Shown in pieces: positions 44,434 to 53,025 of a stretch of 64,000 nt of DNA. The translations under genes were made by a program, and so were the position numbers. The stretch's first letter is position 1. Every line of letters starts with the position of its first letter. The notes beneath the pieces were generated by a model that did not search any database, was not told where the DNA came from, and saw only the letters and a program-made list of their open reading frames with translations. The DNA comes from Paenibacillus sp. FSL K6-3182 (GTDB lineage: Bacteria; Bacillota; Bacilli; Paenibacillales; Paenibacillaceae), in assembly GCF_037976325.1 (NCBI RefSeq), contig NZ_CP150265.1:7195501-7259500 (forward strand), written 5' to 3'.

Positions 44434-46404
44434 TTATTTAGCTAATTTCAGCAATTGATTTACAATATGATCAATCAATGCACTGGAAGTCATTATATCC
44501 GTGGACCAAGATAGCGATGTACCCACCGTTACGATATGATTCTGTTGCAAAGCAGGCAGTGATTTCCAAACCGCATTATCAGTAGGAACTTTCGTATCTC
44601 CTATGGCGATCACATAATCTCCTACATAAGCGGCCAAGACCTCCATAGAGATATCTCCCCAATATTTATTTGTGTCAATAATATCAGTTTGAACTTTTGA
44701 CGGTGCCTGCATTTGAAGTTGATTATAAACAAGCTCGCCAACCGCATGCTTGGCTCCAGCGATGTAGTTACTTTTATCACTGAATTCCCCCATCGTAATC
44801 GTCACGTCTGAAAGACCTGCATTCTGAAGGGCTAGCTTCGCTTCTTCAATTTTTCCGGCATAAGCATTCAAAACAGTCTTAGCCTCTTGCTGCTTGTTCA
44901 AAACATCGCCAATAAAATGTATCCGCTCTTCTGTAGTCATATCACCATAAGGGACATAAATTGTCGGGGCAATTTTCGATAAATCATCATAGTTTTCATC
45001 GCCCCATGCTAAAATGATCAGATCCGGCTCAAGAGTCATGACATCTTCCGGCTCCATAGCTATTTTAATGGAGTCTGTAATCTGATTAGCAAAAACAGCC
45101 TCTGTCTCGCCCCTTGCCACTCTCGCCACACCTAGAGGAGTTACACCTAGGGCAATTACATCACCAACCAAATAATCAACTACAACACGCTGAGGGTTGC
45201 TAGGCACCTCAACATCACCCTTTACTGTTGATATCGTTCTGGTCTGAGAGACTGCTTCTGAAGCTTTCGTCTCCGAGACTTCCGATTGTGTCGTTTGTTG
45301 TGTCTGTGCAGGCGTAGGGTTCACCGTTCCTCCGTTATTTGCTGGCGTCCCCGATGTACATGCCGATAACAACAGCATTAAGCTCATCGCGGCCGCCAAA
45401 ATCATTTCTTTACTTCTTACTTGTCCAAACATGGTTGATTCCCCTTCTCTATAAGACTTGACTAGATTCGCTAGTTCCATCTTATTGTAATGAAGATGAG
45501 AATCATTATCAATACCATCAACCTGCATGGATAGTGCGTTTATTTTCCGATAATCACTTGGCGTCATCTTGTAATATTTCTTAAACATCCGAAACAGGTT
45601 TTTCTCATCTGCAAAACCAGATCCTGTTGCGATCTCTTTAATGGTTGCTTCTGTATGCTTCAAGTCATAACACGCAGCTTCGATCCTTCTCTGAATGAGG
45701 TACTCCTGTAAGCTCAACCCTTCCTTCTTTTTGAACAGCCGCGTCAATTGCCCGCCACTGATCCCAAACATATCAGCAATCTCTTGAAACATAATCGGCT
45801 CCCTGTAATGTTTATCAAGATATATCTTGGCAGAACCGGCTGGATCTGGCTGGAGATACCGAATCTCACCACTCTCAAAATCTCTGTACACCCCATGAAT
45901 CAATTGATATAGAAAAATTTTTGCCTGCAGCTGATCCATCGCCTTGCCACGGTTCCAGCCATTTATCATCTGTTGAAACCAATCGAGCAGCAAAATGGGA
46001 TTACTTGGCGTATAACCAAACTGTTGAACAAATGGATTCACTTGCTCCAGTAATAGCTGCAAATGCTTATTGAAAAAAAGAGGCAATTCTGCTTTGTAAA
46101 ACACCATAAAGGTCTTCACATTCTCCCCTTTAGGCGAAATACTGAGCAGGCTCCCCTTCCCGCCGTGAACTAATCCGAAGCGTTCCATTCCAAATGTGGT
46201 TTCATTCAGTTGAATTTGTGCTTCTCCTCCACATGCATAGATAAACATGCTGCTAGGCATTTTATACTGCTCCAACGGGTATTGGGGTGCTACATTCTGA
46301 AAGCGCACATCTATTAATGTAATGATCGAGCGTGTCCAAATGCGGGCCATCGTATCGATCATCTCCGGTGTAAATACCTGGCTTGCTTCTGCTTCTTCTT
46401 GCAT
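44434..46404 (-). CDS. AraC regulator fused in frame to a siderophore-binding lipoprotein
   Basis: One open frame of 656 codons. Residues 1-170 are an AraC-type sensing domain and about 185-290 a double helix-turn-helix (IMFQEIADMFGISGGQLTRL; ATIKEIATGSGFADEKNLFR). Residues 291-324 form a linker, and 325-656 are a complete FecB/FhuD-type binding protein with its own lipoprotein signal (AAAMSLMLLLSAC). The linker is encoded by what looks like a Fur-controlled promoter, and the internal ATG at 45432 has its own AAGGGGA site. The binding protein is therefore probably also made alone. The fusion could be a genuine Btr-like sensor, or two genes merged by loss of a stop. It heads the FecCD operon. 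AAGGGAG precedes the ATG at 46404. Confidence 0.85.
   Translation of the reverse strand: MQEEAEASQVFTPEMIDTMARIWTRSIITLIDVRFQNVAPQYPLEQYKMPSSMFIYACGGEAQIQLNETTFGMERFGLVHGGKGSLLSISPKGENVKTFMVFYKAELPLFFNKHLQLLLEQVNPFVQQFGYTPSNPILLLDWFQQMINGWNRGKAMDQLQAKIFLYQLIHGVYRDFESGEIRYLQPDPAGSAKIYLDKHYREPIMFQEIADMFGISGGQLTRLFKKKEGLSLQEYLIQRRIEAACYDLKHTEATIKEIATGSGFADEKNLFRMFKKYYKMTPSDYRKINALSMQVDGIDNDSHLHYNKMELANLVKSYREGESTMFGQVRSKEMILAAAMSLMLLLSACTSGTPANNGGTVNPTPAQTQQTTQSEVSETKASEAVSQTRTISTVKGDVEVPSNPQRVVVDYLVGDVIALGVTPLGVARVARGETEAVFANQITDSIKIAMEPEDVMTLEPDLIILAWGDENYDDLSKIAPTIYVPYGDMTTEERIHFIGDVLNKQQEAKTVLNAYAGKIEEAKLALQNAGLSDVTITMGEFSDKSNYIAGAKHAVGELVYNQLQMQAPSKVQTDIIDTNKYWGDISMEVLAAYVGDYVIAIGDTKVPTDNAVWKSLPALQQNHIVTVGTSLSWSTDIMTSSALIDHIVNQLLKLAK
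45484..45512 (-). promoter_or_regulatory. Fur-controlled promoter inside the AraC/binding-protein frame
   Basis: Minus strand TTGATA (45512-45507), 17 bases, TACAAT (45489-45484): a good sigma-A promoter. A Fur box TGATAATGATTCTCA (45511-45497) matches TGATAATNATTATCA at all but one position and covers the -35 and spacer. Transcripts would begin near 45477 and serve the internal ATG at 45432. Confidence 0.8.
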
Positions 46405-46462
46405 CTATCCGCGCTCCCTTATTTTATTTTTTTCTAATTTACATACCGCCAATAATTGATTT

Positions 46463-46477
46463 TGATTATCAATATCA
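46463..46477. promoter_or_regulatory. Fur-type box upstream of the AraC/binding-protein gene
   Basis: TGATATTGATAATCA (minus strand) matches the 7-1-7 Fur consensus at 13 of 15 positions, 59 bases before the start codon. Iron repression of the operon is expected. Confidence 0.65.
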
Positions 46478-46705
46478 TTTGTGTTAGGTAAGTATATCAT
46501 CATTAATTGACATTGGGGAGCAGGCAACGGACGTTATGCTTTTCTTCATCCTTATTATCACAATTCCCATTTCATCCAGCGAACTGCATAAGTCATGTTT
46601 AGCACTACATAAATTATTAAATTTAGTGTATTATACCAAATATGACCAAAAGATAATTTAGCAATTGGACCGATTGGAGACTGCGCTTCAAGAAAGGATA
46701 TATAA

Positions 46706-46876
46706 ATGAAAAAAATATTTGAATTCGCCTATTACGGCGGACTGGCTGGATTTATTATTATGCGTATTTTTTTATACGACTACAAGGGCATTATGTTCGC
46801 TTTTGCTGGATTAGGTTTGATAGGGTTTATAGGCAAAAAAATCATTAAATCCAAACAAGCTTCGATCAGCAGTTAG
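46706..46876 (+). CDS. Small membrane protein, 56 residues
   Basis: Encodes MKKIFEFAYYGGLAGFIIMR, then IFLYDYKGIMFAFAGLGLIG and a basic tail FIGKKIIKSKQASISS: two hydrophobic helices separated by a short charged turn. AAAGGA lies 7 bases before the ATG and a terminator follows 10 bases after the stop, so it is a complete unit within the 535-base gap of the iron locus. I do not recognise the family. It is below usual length cut-offs. Whether it belongs to iron uptake is unknown, and no Fur box lies on its side of the gap. Confidence 0.65.
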   Translation: MKKIFEFAYYGGLAGFIIMRIFLYDYKGIMFAFAGLGLIGFIGKKIIKSKQASISS

Positions 46877-46885
46877 GACTGCAAA

Positions 46886-46922
46886 AAAACCTCCAGCTAC
46901 GCTTCAGTAGACTAGAGGTTTT
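46886..46922. terminator. Terminator between the small membrane gene and the esterase gene
   Basis: AAAACCTCCAGCTA / TAGACTAGAGGTTTTC around an 8-base loop, with A and T runs on both sides, so it can stop transcription from either direction. Confidence 0.75.
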
Positions 46923-46939
46923 CTTAAAAAACTAAATGA

Positions 46940-47761
46940 TTATTCCTTAGGATTGCTCGATAACGCAAACCTCAATACTCTGCTTATCGCCGCTGGCAGC
47001 ACACTGACATGACTCTCATCACAAAATTTTACCATTTCAGAATAAAAGCCTTTTGCCGCAAGGGGCAGCAGCCGCTCAGCAAGCTGTTCTGCATCCTTCA
47101 CCATAGCCGGAAGCTCGTCTGCACCAATAGTCAGCATCAGCCTCGGTAGATTGCCCTCTTTTATGAAACTTTTCTCAAAAGCTTCGGCTTCCTCCAGCAC
47201 AGCATGATGGTTCCACCAAATAGAAGGACTCCCCGCTGCATAGTTTTGAAATGCTTGAGGCCTTGTAAATAAGGCATGAAGGACTAGCAAACCCCCGAGC
47301 GAGTGCCCAAACAGGCTCTGTCTTGTCGTATTAATCGGATATTGTTGCTCAATTGCTGGGCGCAGCTCCGTCTCAACAAATTGGAGGAACGCGTCAGCGC
47401 CCCCATGCTCTGGCCACTCCTGCCCATTCGGGCGAGCAGGCAGGTTCTGAACCTCTGCTGGCATAGTGAAATCATAACATCGCCTGCTCATCTCAAAGGG
47501 TTCCCTTGAAGGGTAACCAATGCCCACTATAACTACAGGATCATAACCATGCGGCTTTCGTGTTTGAAGACGAGCTGCCTCCGCAAAGGTAGCGAATACA
47601 GCATCCCCATCGAGAGCATATATGACCGGATATCCCTCTGCTGGAGGCGGCTCGCTCGGAATGGCTATCATTATTCGATATTCCAACTGCTTATGATCTG
47701 AGTAAATGACTTGCTCAAAACGGCCTTCGACATAGTGGCTGCTCATGTTGTTATGACTCAT
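46940..47761 (-). CDS. besA: BesA/IroE-like siderophore esterase
   Basis: 273 residues, alpha/beta hydrolase of the esterase-D type with nucleophile Ser in LFGHSLGGLLVL near residue 150, an early PVIYALDGD segment and a late histidine in CDESHVSVLP. No signal peptide, so it acts in the cytoplasm. BesA hydrolyses ferri-bacillibactin and IroE relatives open catecholate trilactones to release iron. The 4-base overlap (ATGA) with the FeuA-like binding-protein gene supports that role. Alternative: a general carboxylesterase of the same fold. Confidence 0.85.
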   Translation of the reverse strand: MSHNNMSSHYVEGRFEQVIYSDHKQLEYRIMIAIPSEPPPAEGYPVIYALDGDAVFATFAEAARLQTRKPHGYDPVVIVGIGYPSREPFEMSRRCYDFTMPAEVQNLPARPNGQEWPEHGGADAFLQFVETELRPAIEQQYPINTTRQSLFGHSLGGLLVLHALFTRPQAFQNYAAGSPSIWWNHHAVLEEAEAFEKSFIKEGNLPRLMLTIGADELPAMVKDAEQLAERLLPLAAKGFYSEMVKFCDESHVSVLPAAISRVLRFALSSNPKE

Positions 47762-48774
47762 GGTGCAAGCAGCGTTACAACATCATTAATGATTTTTCCA
47801 TAAGCAATCAGTCCGCTTCCTGTCCAATAAGTATCGTCAACCTCATAGACATGGCCAGCTTTGGCGTATGGCGTGTTCTTCCAGATCGCGTTGTCGGTGA
47901 GCTCCTTCATATTTGCAGTTCCCGTACCTTTGTTGTTCATTGTAAAAATAAAATCGGCATCTATGTCCGGTATAATTTCAAGTGAAACATCCATACTGTT
48001 TTTCGTTTCTACCAGCTTGCTCTTTCCAAGACCCAATTCATGCGATAGAACGTATCCTCCAAAATAGTTGCCGCCAATCATATACATGCCTTTTCCATTA
48101 AAATTGATAAGTGCCGCCTTCTTGCCTTCCGCCACAGGCGCAAGCTTTGCCTTCGCTTCCTCTTTCTTCTTCTCATAATCCTTCAGCGCCTGTTCTGCCT
48201 CTGCTCCTTTGCCCAGCAAATCGCCAAGCTTTGTGACTGAGCTTACCAGATCACCTGCTGCATTTTTAAATACATATGTCGGCGCAATTTTGGAGTACTT
48301 CTCATAAACGCCATTTTCAGCATAGAAGGCTGTATGCAAAATAATTAAATCCGGCTCAAAGTCCATGACTACCTCTGGTGCGGGCGGAAGCCCGCCAACA
48401 AAGTTAACTTTAGGCACATCTGCCAGTTGATCCTGCAAATATAACTGCCCATTTTTCCCATCTGCCCATTGCGCCACCGGCTTAACGCCTAAGACAATCA
48501 TGGAATCCTCCATATACGGAGCGAATACCTTAAGCGGCTTAGTCGGAATCGTGATTTCATGATCCAACTCATCCGTCACTACCCGAGTTGAAGCTGTTGT
48601 CTCCGCTTCTTCAGATGCTGCGGTTTCGTTCGGGACTGCTGTTTCTTGATTGGTCACTTCCGTTTCACCCTGCGAGCCGCATGCGGTTAGAAGGCTGATG
48701 CTCAGTATGAATACGAGCAGCACTAGTGCGCCCTTTTTGAACGATTTAATGATTGAATAGTCTCTGGCCTGCAT
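47758..48774 (-). CDS. feuA: FeuA-like siderophore-binding lipoprotein
   Basis: 338 residues, lipoprotein signal ISLLTACGS followed by an acidic T/E-rich linker and a class III (TroA-like) binding fold: RVVTDELDHEITIPTKPLKV, DFEPDLIILH and the late YWTGSGLIAYGK. It captures a ferric siderophore outside the membrane. AGGAGGAG lies upstream of the ATG. It follows the Btr-like regulator by 43 bases, with a Fur-like box between, and is coupled to the esterase. No permease accompanies it, so it may use the FecCD pair encoded 4 kb away. Confidence 0.92.
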   Translation of the reverse strand: MQARDYSIIKSFKKGALVLLVFILSISLLTACGSQGETEVTNQETAVPNETAASEEAETTASTRVVTDELDHEITIPTKPLKVFAPYMEDSMIVLGVKPVAQWADGKNGQLYLQDQLADVPKVNFVGGLPPAPEVVMDFEPDLIILHTAFYAENGVYEKYSKIAPTYVFKNAAGDLVSSVTKLGDLLGKGAEAEQALKDYEKKKEEAKAKLAPVAEGKKAALINFNGKGMYMIGGNYFGGYVLSHELGLGKSKLVETKNSMDVSLEIIPDIDADFIFTMNNKGTGTANMKELTDNAIWKNTPYAKAGHVYEVDDTYWTGSGLIAYGKIINDVVTLLAP

Positions 48775-48792
48775 AAAAATAATCTCCTCCTG

Positions 48793-48807
48793 TGATAACG
48801 TTTCTCA
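48793..48807. promoter_or_regulatory. Fur-like box between btr and feuA homologues
   Basis: TGAGAAACGTTATCA (minus strand) matches the Fur consensus at 12 of 15 positions and lies 19 bases before the start codon of the binding protein. Weaker than the other three. Confidence 0.45.
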
Positions 48808-48817
48808 TTTAAGAAGA

Positions 48818-50023
48818 TTATATTTCATGCGCACGGGTGCTTCCATGGACTTTATCCGCATATGGGTTTGGACAATATCCTGTGAATAGAAGCAGCATCT
48901 CATCCAACATTCGGTTAACGGCAAAAGCAGAGTATTCACACCATGGATCCGAAGGAATTAGATAACTGCTGCCTTTCTCTACCGCTTTCAGCTTGCGCCA
49001 TTCCGCTTGATGTTGAAGTGTTAGCCAATACGTGCGTGAAGCCCTCTCAGGACAGACCAATAACAGCAAGTGATCCGGATTAATCTCTTCAAGCTGCTTC
49101 AAGGATATTTCTTTATTGTAGAGCTTCTCTCCCTTATAAGCGGGATTCAGTCTCAAATCCTCATATAGCACATCATGAATTGCCCTGTTGCAGTACATAT
49201 GAAGGCCATTGCCATTAATGCGAATTACGGCAAAAGCTTCTTTGCCAACTGCTTCTTTCATTTTCTGTTTAGCAAAAGCTGCTTTCCGATTATAGTCTTC
49301 TATCCATGCTTCGGCTTGACGGTCTCGCCCAATAAATAATGCTATTTGATGAAGCTGTTCTTGCCAGCTTGTCTGTTTTGCAGGCACAAATAACGTCGGG
49401 GCAATGCCAGCAAGCTTCTGCTTCTCCTCTTCCAGCAAAGCATCTCCTGCAACAATGGCATCCGGTCTGGCTGTTATTAACTTATTTAATTCTGTCCCGC
49501 TTTTCTCCTCGCCATAGCTCATATGCAGCTTAATCTCGTTTTGATAGACATTGTAGTAATATGGCGTCCACTTTGAATCAAGCGGAGCAGCCGCAGGTAT
49601 CAAATTCAGCGCTAGCAATTGCCCCATGATAGCAGGCGAATAAGCCGCGATGCGCCGCCTAGGATTTTTTATAAAAGCAGAGGGAGAGACGCCAACCTCT
49701 TTCTTAAACTTCCGGCTAAAATAAAACTCATCGCTATAGCCTACCTTCAATGCAATTTCCCGCAGCCGCAAATCCGACTCGGTCAAGTATCTTTTGGCAC
49801 GATTGATGCGAAGATTCGTTAAATAATCGATTGCGCTCTGACCGTATGTTTTTTTGAACAAGTCTACAAAATATTTTGGACTGATGTTTGCCAGTTTAGC
49901 CAGTTGGTCAACAGATAAAGGCTCATGGTAATGCTCCTCCATAAAGCTTCGGATATTCAACAAATCTACCCGCGGCGACCGAACGCGCTCCTCCTCTAGA
50001 AGACTGTTATCTGAGTCCATCAT
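48818..50023 (-). CDS. btr: Btr-like AraC regulator with siderophore-binding domain
   Basis: 401 residues, no signal peptide. An AraC double helix-turn-helix comes first (about 22-120: LSVDQLAKLANISPKYFVDL; LREIALKVGYSDEFYFSRKF), followed by a cytoplasmic binding-protein domain (about 130-390) like FeuA without its leader. In B. subtilis Btr the same layout senses Fe-bacillibactin and activates feuABC. The order here, btr, feuA, besA, fits that pathway. AGGGGG lies before two adjacent ATGs. A perfect Fur box overlaps its promoter. Contrast the 44434-46404 gene, where the binding domain carries a lipoprotein signal. Confidence 0.9.
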   Translation of the reverse strand: MMDSDNSLLEEERVRSPRVDLLNIRSFMEEHYHEPLSVDQLAKLANISPKYFVDLFKKTYGQSAIDYLTNLRINRAKRYLTESDLRLREIALKVGYSDEFYFSRKFKKEVGVSPSAFIKNPRRRIAAYSPAIMGQLLALNLIPAAAPLDSKWTPYYYNVYQNEIKLHMSYGEEKSGTELNKLITARPDAIVAGDALLEEEKQKLAGIAPTLFVPAKQTSWQEQLHQIALFIGRDRQAEAWIEDYNRKAAFAKQKMKEAVGKEAFAVIRINGNGLHMYCNRAIHDVLYEDLRLNPAYKGEKLYNKEISLKQLEEINPDHLLLLVCPERASRTYWLTLQHQAEWRKLKAVEKGSSYLIPSDPWCEYSAFAVNRMLDEMLLLFTGYCPNPYADKVHGSTRAHEI

Positions 50024-50097
50024 AATCCCCCTAAGCCTGCCCTAAAACAAATAGATTCATTATTTACGCAGGACGCTACTTAAATATTATTATTTTC

Positions 50098-50126
50098 AGT
50101 ATACCAGTGGTGATAATCATTATCAA
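50098..50126 (-). promoter_or_regulatory. Promoter of btr with perfect Fur box
   Basis: TTGATA (50126-50121), 17 bases, TATACT (50103-50098) on the minus strand. TGATAATCATTATCA at 50111-50125 is an exact 15/15 match to the Fur consensus and covers the -35 and spacer, so iron repression should be tight. Confidence 0.9.
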
Positions 50127-50140
50127 TTAGCAATGCAAAT

Positions 50141-50162
50141 AAGCCCTTTATGCGAAGGGCTT
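50141..50162. terminator. Hairpin between the VanW-like gene and btr
   Basis: AAGCCCTT-TATGCG-AAGGGCTT, with CATGTTTTTAT on the plus side and TTATTTG on the minus side. Probable terminator of the VanW-like gene on the minus strand. Confidence 0.55.
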
Positions 50163-50214
50163 CATGTTTTTATAGTGAGTGTTAGTTCTTTGTACATCGA
50201 TTTATTTTGCCAAC

Positions 50215-51042
50215 TTATCCGTTACTGTTAATAGAATACGCTGCATCACCCAGTAGTGGTTCGTACATCATAATTGCATGATTCTCTGTAATAAACTCAT
50301 CTTCTAATAACAATTTCTCTGTGTTATACACTTTTCTATATATTTTATTATGCCGGACATAACCGCCCCAAAACTCATGAGTGATCCAGTGTTCTTTTTC
50401 ATATACTTCGTATGTTTTGATTCGAGGTATTTCAGCTCGCCATTCCCCAACTAAATGTGTATCCGTTAGACTCAAACACAGTTGATAGGTATGATTCGTT
50501 TCATTCTTAATCTGCAAATCCAAATAATTGTAGGAACAGGTTGCCCCGCTGCCAAAAGGCTGGTTTCGATTAGAATCCGGAAAAACATCGTAGCTGTGTC
50601 GGTACCTCTCCGTAATCGTCAGAGGAGAATGCAAGGTCATCCAATAAATTAAATTTGACAATTGGCATAACCCGCCGCCTATCCCTGTAGTCACCTTCCC
50701 ATAGTGCAGAATCATGCCATCTACATAACCATCTCTTTTTGCAGGGTTCCCAATCAATCGCCAGTACGAGAAGGTTTCACCCGGTTTGATCACTAAGCCG
50801 TTTATTTTTTTCGAGGCAATTGCAAGGTTTGTAATTTTATTATGCTGCAGCCACATATCCACATCCCGCAGCTTACGAAGCAGTGGTGTGCGATGTTCAA
50901 AAACCTGATAAGGCAGAAGATCATGGTTGGGGCGATGTTTCGCAAACTTTTTCTCCCCAAAATACCAATCGAGATAACGCTTAAATCGATAATACTTTTT
51001 CCCAAAATAAATCCTTAACTGACTTCTCTTTATAGGTCGCAA
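50215..51042 (-). CDS. VanW-family protein
   Basis: 275 residues with the VanW signature ending GGGLCQLSNLIYWMTLHSPL and preceded by KPGETFSYWRLIGNPAKRDGY. VanW proteins accompany some glycopeptide-resistance clusters, but most genomic copies stand alone and have no proven function. No other van gene is present here, so resistance should not be inferred. It starts at TTG 51042 with AGGA upstream. The basic N terminus has no evident signal. A small membrane-protein gene precedes it by 30 bases on the same strand. Confidence 0.85.
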   Translation of the reverse strand: MRPIKRSQLRIYFGKKYYRFKRYLDWYFGEKKFAKHRPNHDLLPYQVFEHRTPLLRKLRDVDMWLQHNKITNLAIASKKINGLVIKPGETFSYWRLIGNPAKRDGYVDGMILHYGKVTTGIGGGLCQLSNLIYWMTLHSPLTITERYRHSYDVFPDSNRNQPFGSGATCSYNYLDLQIKNETNHTYQLCLSLTDTHLVGEWRAEIPRIKTYEVYEKEHWITHEFWGGYVRHNKIYRKVYNTEKLLLEDEFITENHAIMMYEPLLGDAAYSINSNG

Positions 51043-51072
51043 TGAGGTCCTAGCATCTACACCTACTTATAG

Positions 51073-51255
51073 TTAATCTTTTTTAGCTTTCTTTTTCATT
51101 TCAGTCCACTGAGTAAACACGAGCAAAAGGCAGCCAAAAAAGAGCAGCAGACGAAAATAAGATATTGCCTGAGTGTCTACCCACTGCTTGATCAAATCGT
51201 ATCCGTAAAATAAACTTAAAGCTACTCCGATACCCATCCATATTTTATGGCTCAC
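51073..51255 (-). CDS. Small membrane protein, 60 residues
   Basis: Starts at GTG 51255 behind GGGAGG. The sequence has two hydrophobic helices (WMGIGVALSLFYGY and FRLLLFFGCLLLVF) and a lysine-rich tail KKKAKKD. It sits 30 bases upstream of the VanW-like gene and may be co-transcribed. The family is not recognised. Confidence 0.65.
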   Translation of the reverse strand: MSHKIWMGIGVALSLFYGYDLIKQWVDTQAISYFRLLLFFGCLLLVFTQWTEMKKKAKKD

Positions 51256-51548
51256 GATGTGCCTCCCTTGGCTCTGTAATAAAGTTTACTACTGTAGTCT
51301 GCGTTTAGCTAATGCACGCAAAACCTCTTTCGGAAATTACCAAACTATCTTTCGTTGCTTGCGCTCTTTTAAATCAAATATAATTTAAATGAAATAGGAA
51401 TTTAGTCCCTTGGTACAAAAGTATTGTCATCTCTATAATCAATGGAAGAGTAACATTTCTTTTTTCACTGCTTTCAGTATCTCCTCTACCTTATCGGATA
51501 TTTTCTTTTACACTAACAACTACAGCAAATATACGAGGAGCGACCGAA

Positions 51549-52091
51549 TTGCATATCGATTTTTTGTTTACATTACTATTGAACATCCTCAGCTGCTTGA
51601 TCCTCATTTGGTCCTTCTACAATGAGCATAAACAATTTCGGATATTTAAAAAATCCAAAAAAAATGTTCAAGTTTATAATCCATCTTTCCTTATTCCCGA
51701 CAAAAAATTTACGCTCACGGTGCTATCATATGTAGCTATCGTTACGACCTTATGGATACTGCTTATCTTTGGTTTAACGGATATCGTTTATAAGCACTGG
51801 TTTGCGTATGTTTTTCCCATTATGCTCACCACTATATTCTCTGGCGGTAAAATCAATTATTCAATTGGTGAAGATGGCGTGTACCATGCAAAAACAGTCA
51901 TCCCTTGGGAGGATGTTGTTTATTATCAATTGACGGAAACAGATCCTTTCCATACAAAATTTTCACTCGACATCCATACAAAACATCAGGTTTTTCGCGG
52001 AGTAGTTCATGCTGATTCCAAAAAAAAATTACTTGTGCTGCTTCGAAATGTTCCGACTTCAGGTAATGTAGATCAAATCCCAACTGAATAG
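51549..52091 (+). CDS. Hypothetical membrane protein, 180 residues
   Basis: Starts at TTG 51549 with GAGGAG 9 bases upstream. One N-terminal helix (FLFTLLLNILSCLILIWSFY), a basic segment, two further helices (about 58-98), and a C-terminal PH-like soluble part with IPWEDVVYYQLTETDPFHTK, the sort of domain that follows the membrane part in DUF5673-type proteins. No function assigned. A compact terminator follows immediately. The gap 51256-51548 holds a possible promoter (TTGCTT, 18 bases, TATAAT near 51380) and nothing else I can support. Confidence 0.7.
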   Translation: MHIDFLFTLLLNILSCLILIWSFYNEHKQFRIFKKSKKNVQVYNPSFLIPDKKFTLTVLSYVAIVTTLWILLIFGLTDIVYKHWFAYVFPIMLTTIFSGGKINYSIGEDGVYHAKTVIPWEDVVYYQLTETDPFHTKFSLDIHTKHQVFRGVVHADSKKKLLVLLRNVPTSGNVDQIPTE

Positions 52092-52111
52092 GACGGGCTA
52101 AACCGTCTTTT
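52092..52111 (+). terminator. Terminator of the 180-residue membrane protein gene
   Basis: GACGG-GCTAAA-CCGTC followed by TTTT, starting at the base after the stop codon. Confidence 0.65.
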
Positions 52112-52126
52112 CCAATATATAAAAAC

Positions 52127-52168
52127 AAAAACAGCAGCCCTCGGGATTTCCCATGGTCTACTGTTTTT
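52127..52168. terminator. Bidirectional terminator before the TIM-barrel gene end
   Basis: AAAAACAGCAG / CTACTGTTTTT stem with one wobble and an inner CC/GG pairing. A and T runs lie at both ends. It ends the minus-strand mifM-yidC-TIM barrel transcript. Confidence 0.7.
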
Positions 52169-52181
52169 CACTTTTAAGCCC

Positions 52182-53006
52182 TTATACACGAGCACGAATT
52201 CCATCTATATAAGCCTTTGACTCCGCCATCTGATGCTCTTTCGCTTCTTCCATGATGATGTGTACATGCGGCTTATATTGATTCAAAAGCTTCATATACA
52301 GCTCATAATTCATCTGTCCGAGGCCAGCCGTTACGGTAGCCAGTTCGCCACTCCCGAGCAGCATGCGATCCTTCGCATGAGCCGCAATAATACGATCACC
52401 GAGCAGTTCGAACGCTTGCCCAATGACCTCATCCTGCCTCGCAAAATTAGAAGATGTCAGCAGATTGCCAGGATCAATAACGACACCGATATTGGAGGAA
52501 GGAACCTCCCCCAGCATCCGAGCCAGCTCAGGAGCAGTTCCAATTAAATGGTCGTTTGCCGCTTCTAGACCGACAAAGACGCCCCACTTCTCAGCTTCCT
52601 CTACTAACTCCTCTAATGTCGCCTTCATCACGGACCAATCTCGGTCAGTGTAGTCTCCGCCTTCATTCCGTCCCGTTTCCGCAGCTACCATTGGCGCTCC
52701 GAAATACTTCGCATAACGCAGCAGCTCCTTGAATCGATTCACATTGGCACGGCGCAGCTGCTCGTCTCGTTCAAATAAATGAACATAGCAGCCAAGCACC
52801 GAAATCGAAACGCCATGCTTATCGAACTGCTCGCCGATTGCATTCGCAAGGCCTGGGCTTAAGTTCCCAGGCTTGCTGAAATCAACATCGCTAATCGCCT
52901 TCCACAAAGCTAGCTGCACATGGCTGAAGCCGCTCTCCGCAACCTTAGGAGCGAGCTCCTTGTACGGCAAGCTTCCGAATAAATGAGCGAGTACACCGAC
53001 TGACAT
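52182..53006 (-). CDS. Xylose isomerase-like TIM-barrel protein
   Basis: 274 residues of the AP-endonuclease-2/sugar-isomerase barrel family. Likely metal ligands are in VGLEAAND, VVIDPGNLL and IIAAHAKD, and a terminal IIMEEA. These proteins isomerise or epimerise sugars or inositols; the substrate is unknown. The ATG at 53006 follows GAAGGAG. The frame extends upstream into yidC but lacks a site there. It sits 19 bases after the yidC2 stop, so it is co-transcribed with a membrane insertase, an odd pairing with no evident functional sense. Confidence 0.85.
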   Translation of the reverse strand: MSVGVLAHLFGSLPYKELAPKVAESGFSHVQLALWKAISDVDFSKPGNLSPGLANAIGEQFDKHGVSISVLGCYVHLFERDEQLRRANVNRFKELLRYAKYFGAPMVAAETGRNEGGDYTDRDWSVMKATLEELVEEAEKWGVFVGLEAANDHLIGTAPELARMLGEVPSSNIGVVIDPGNLLTSSNFARQDEVIGQAFELLGDRIIAAHAKDRMLLGSGELATVTAGLGQMNYELYMKLLNQYKPHVHIIMEEAKEHQMAESKAYIDGIRARV

Positions 53007-53025
53007 CTGATCGTCTCCTTCAAAT

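Noticed and set aside
50215..51042. Vancomycin-resistance cluster suggested by the VanW-like gene
   Set aside because: No vanH, vanA/B, vanX or VanRS-type genes are present; isolated VanW proteins are common and not evidence of resistance.
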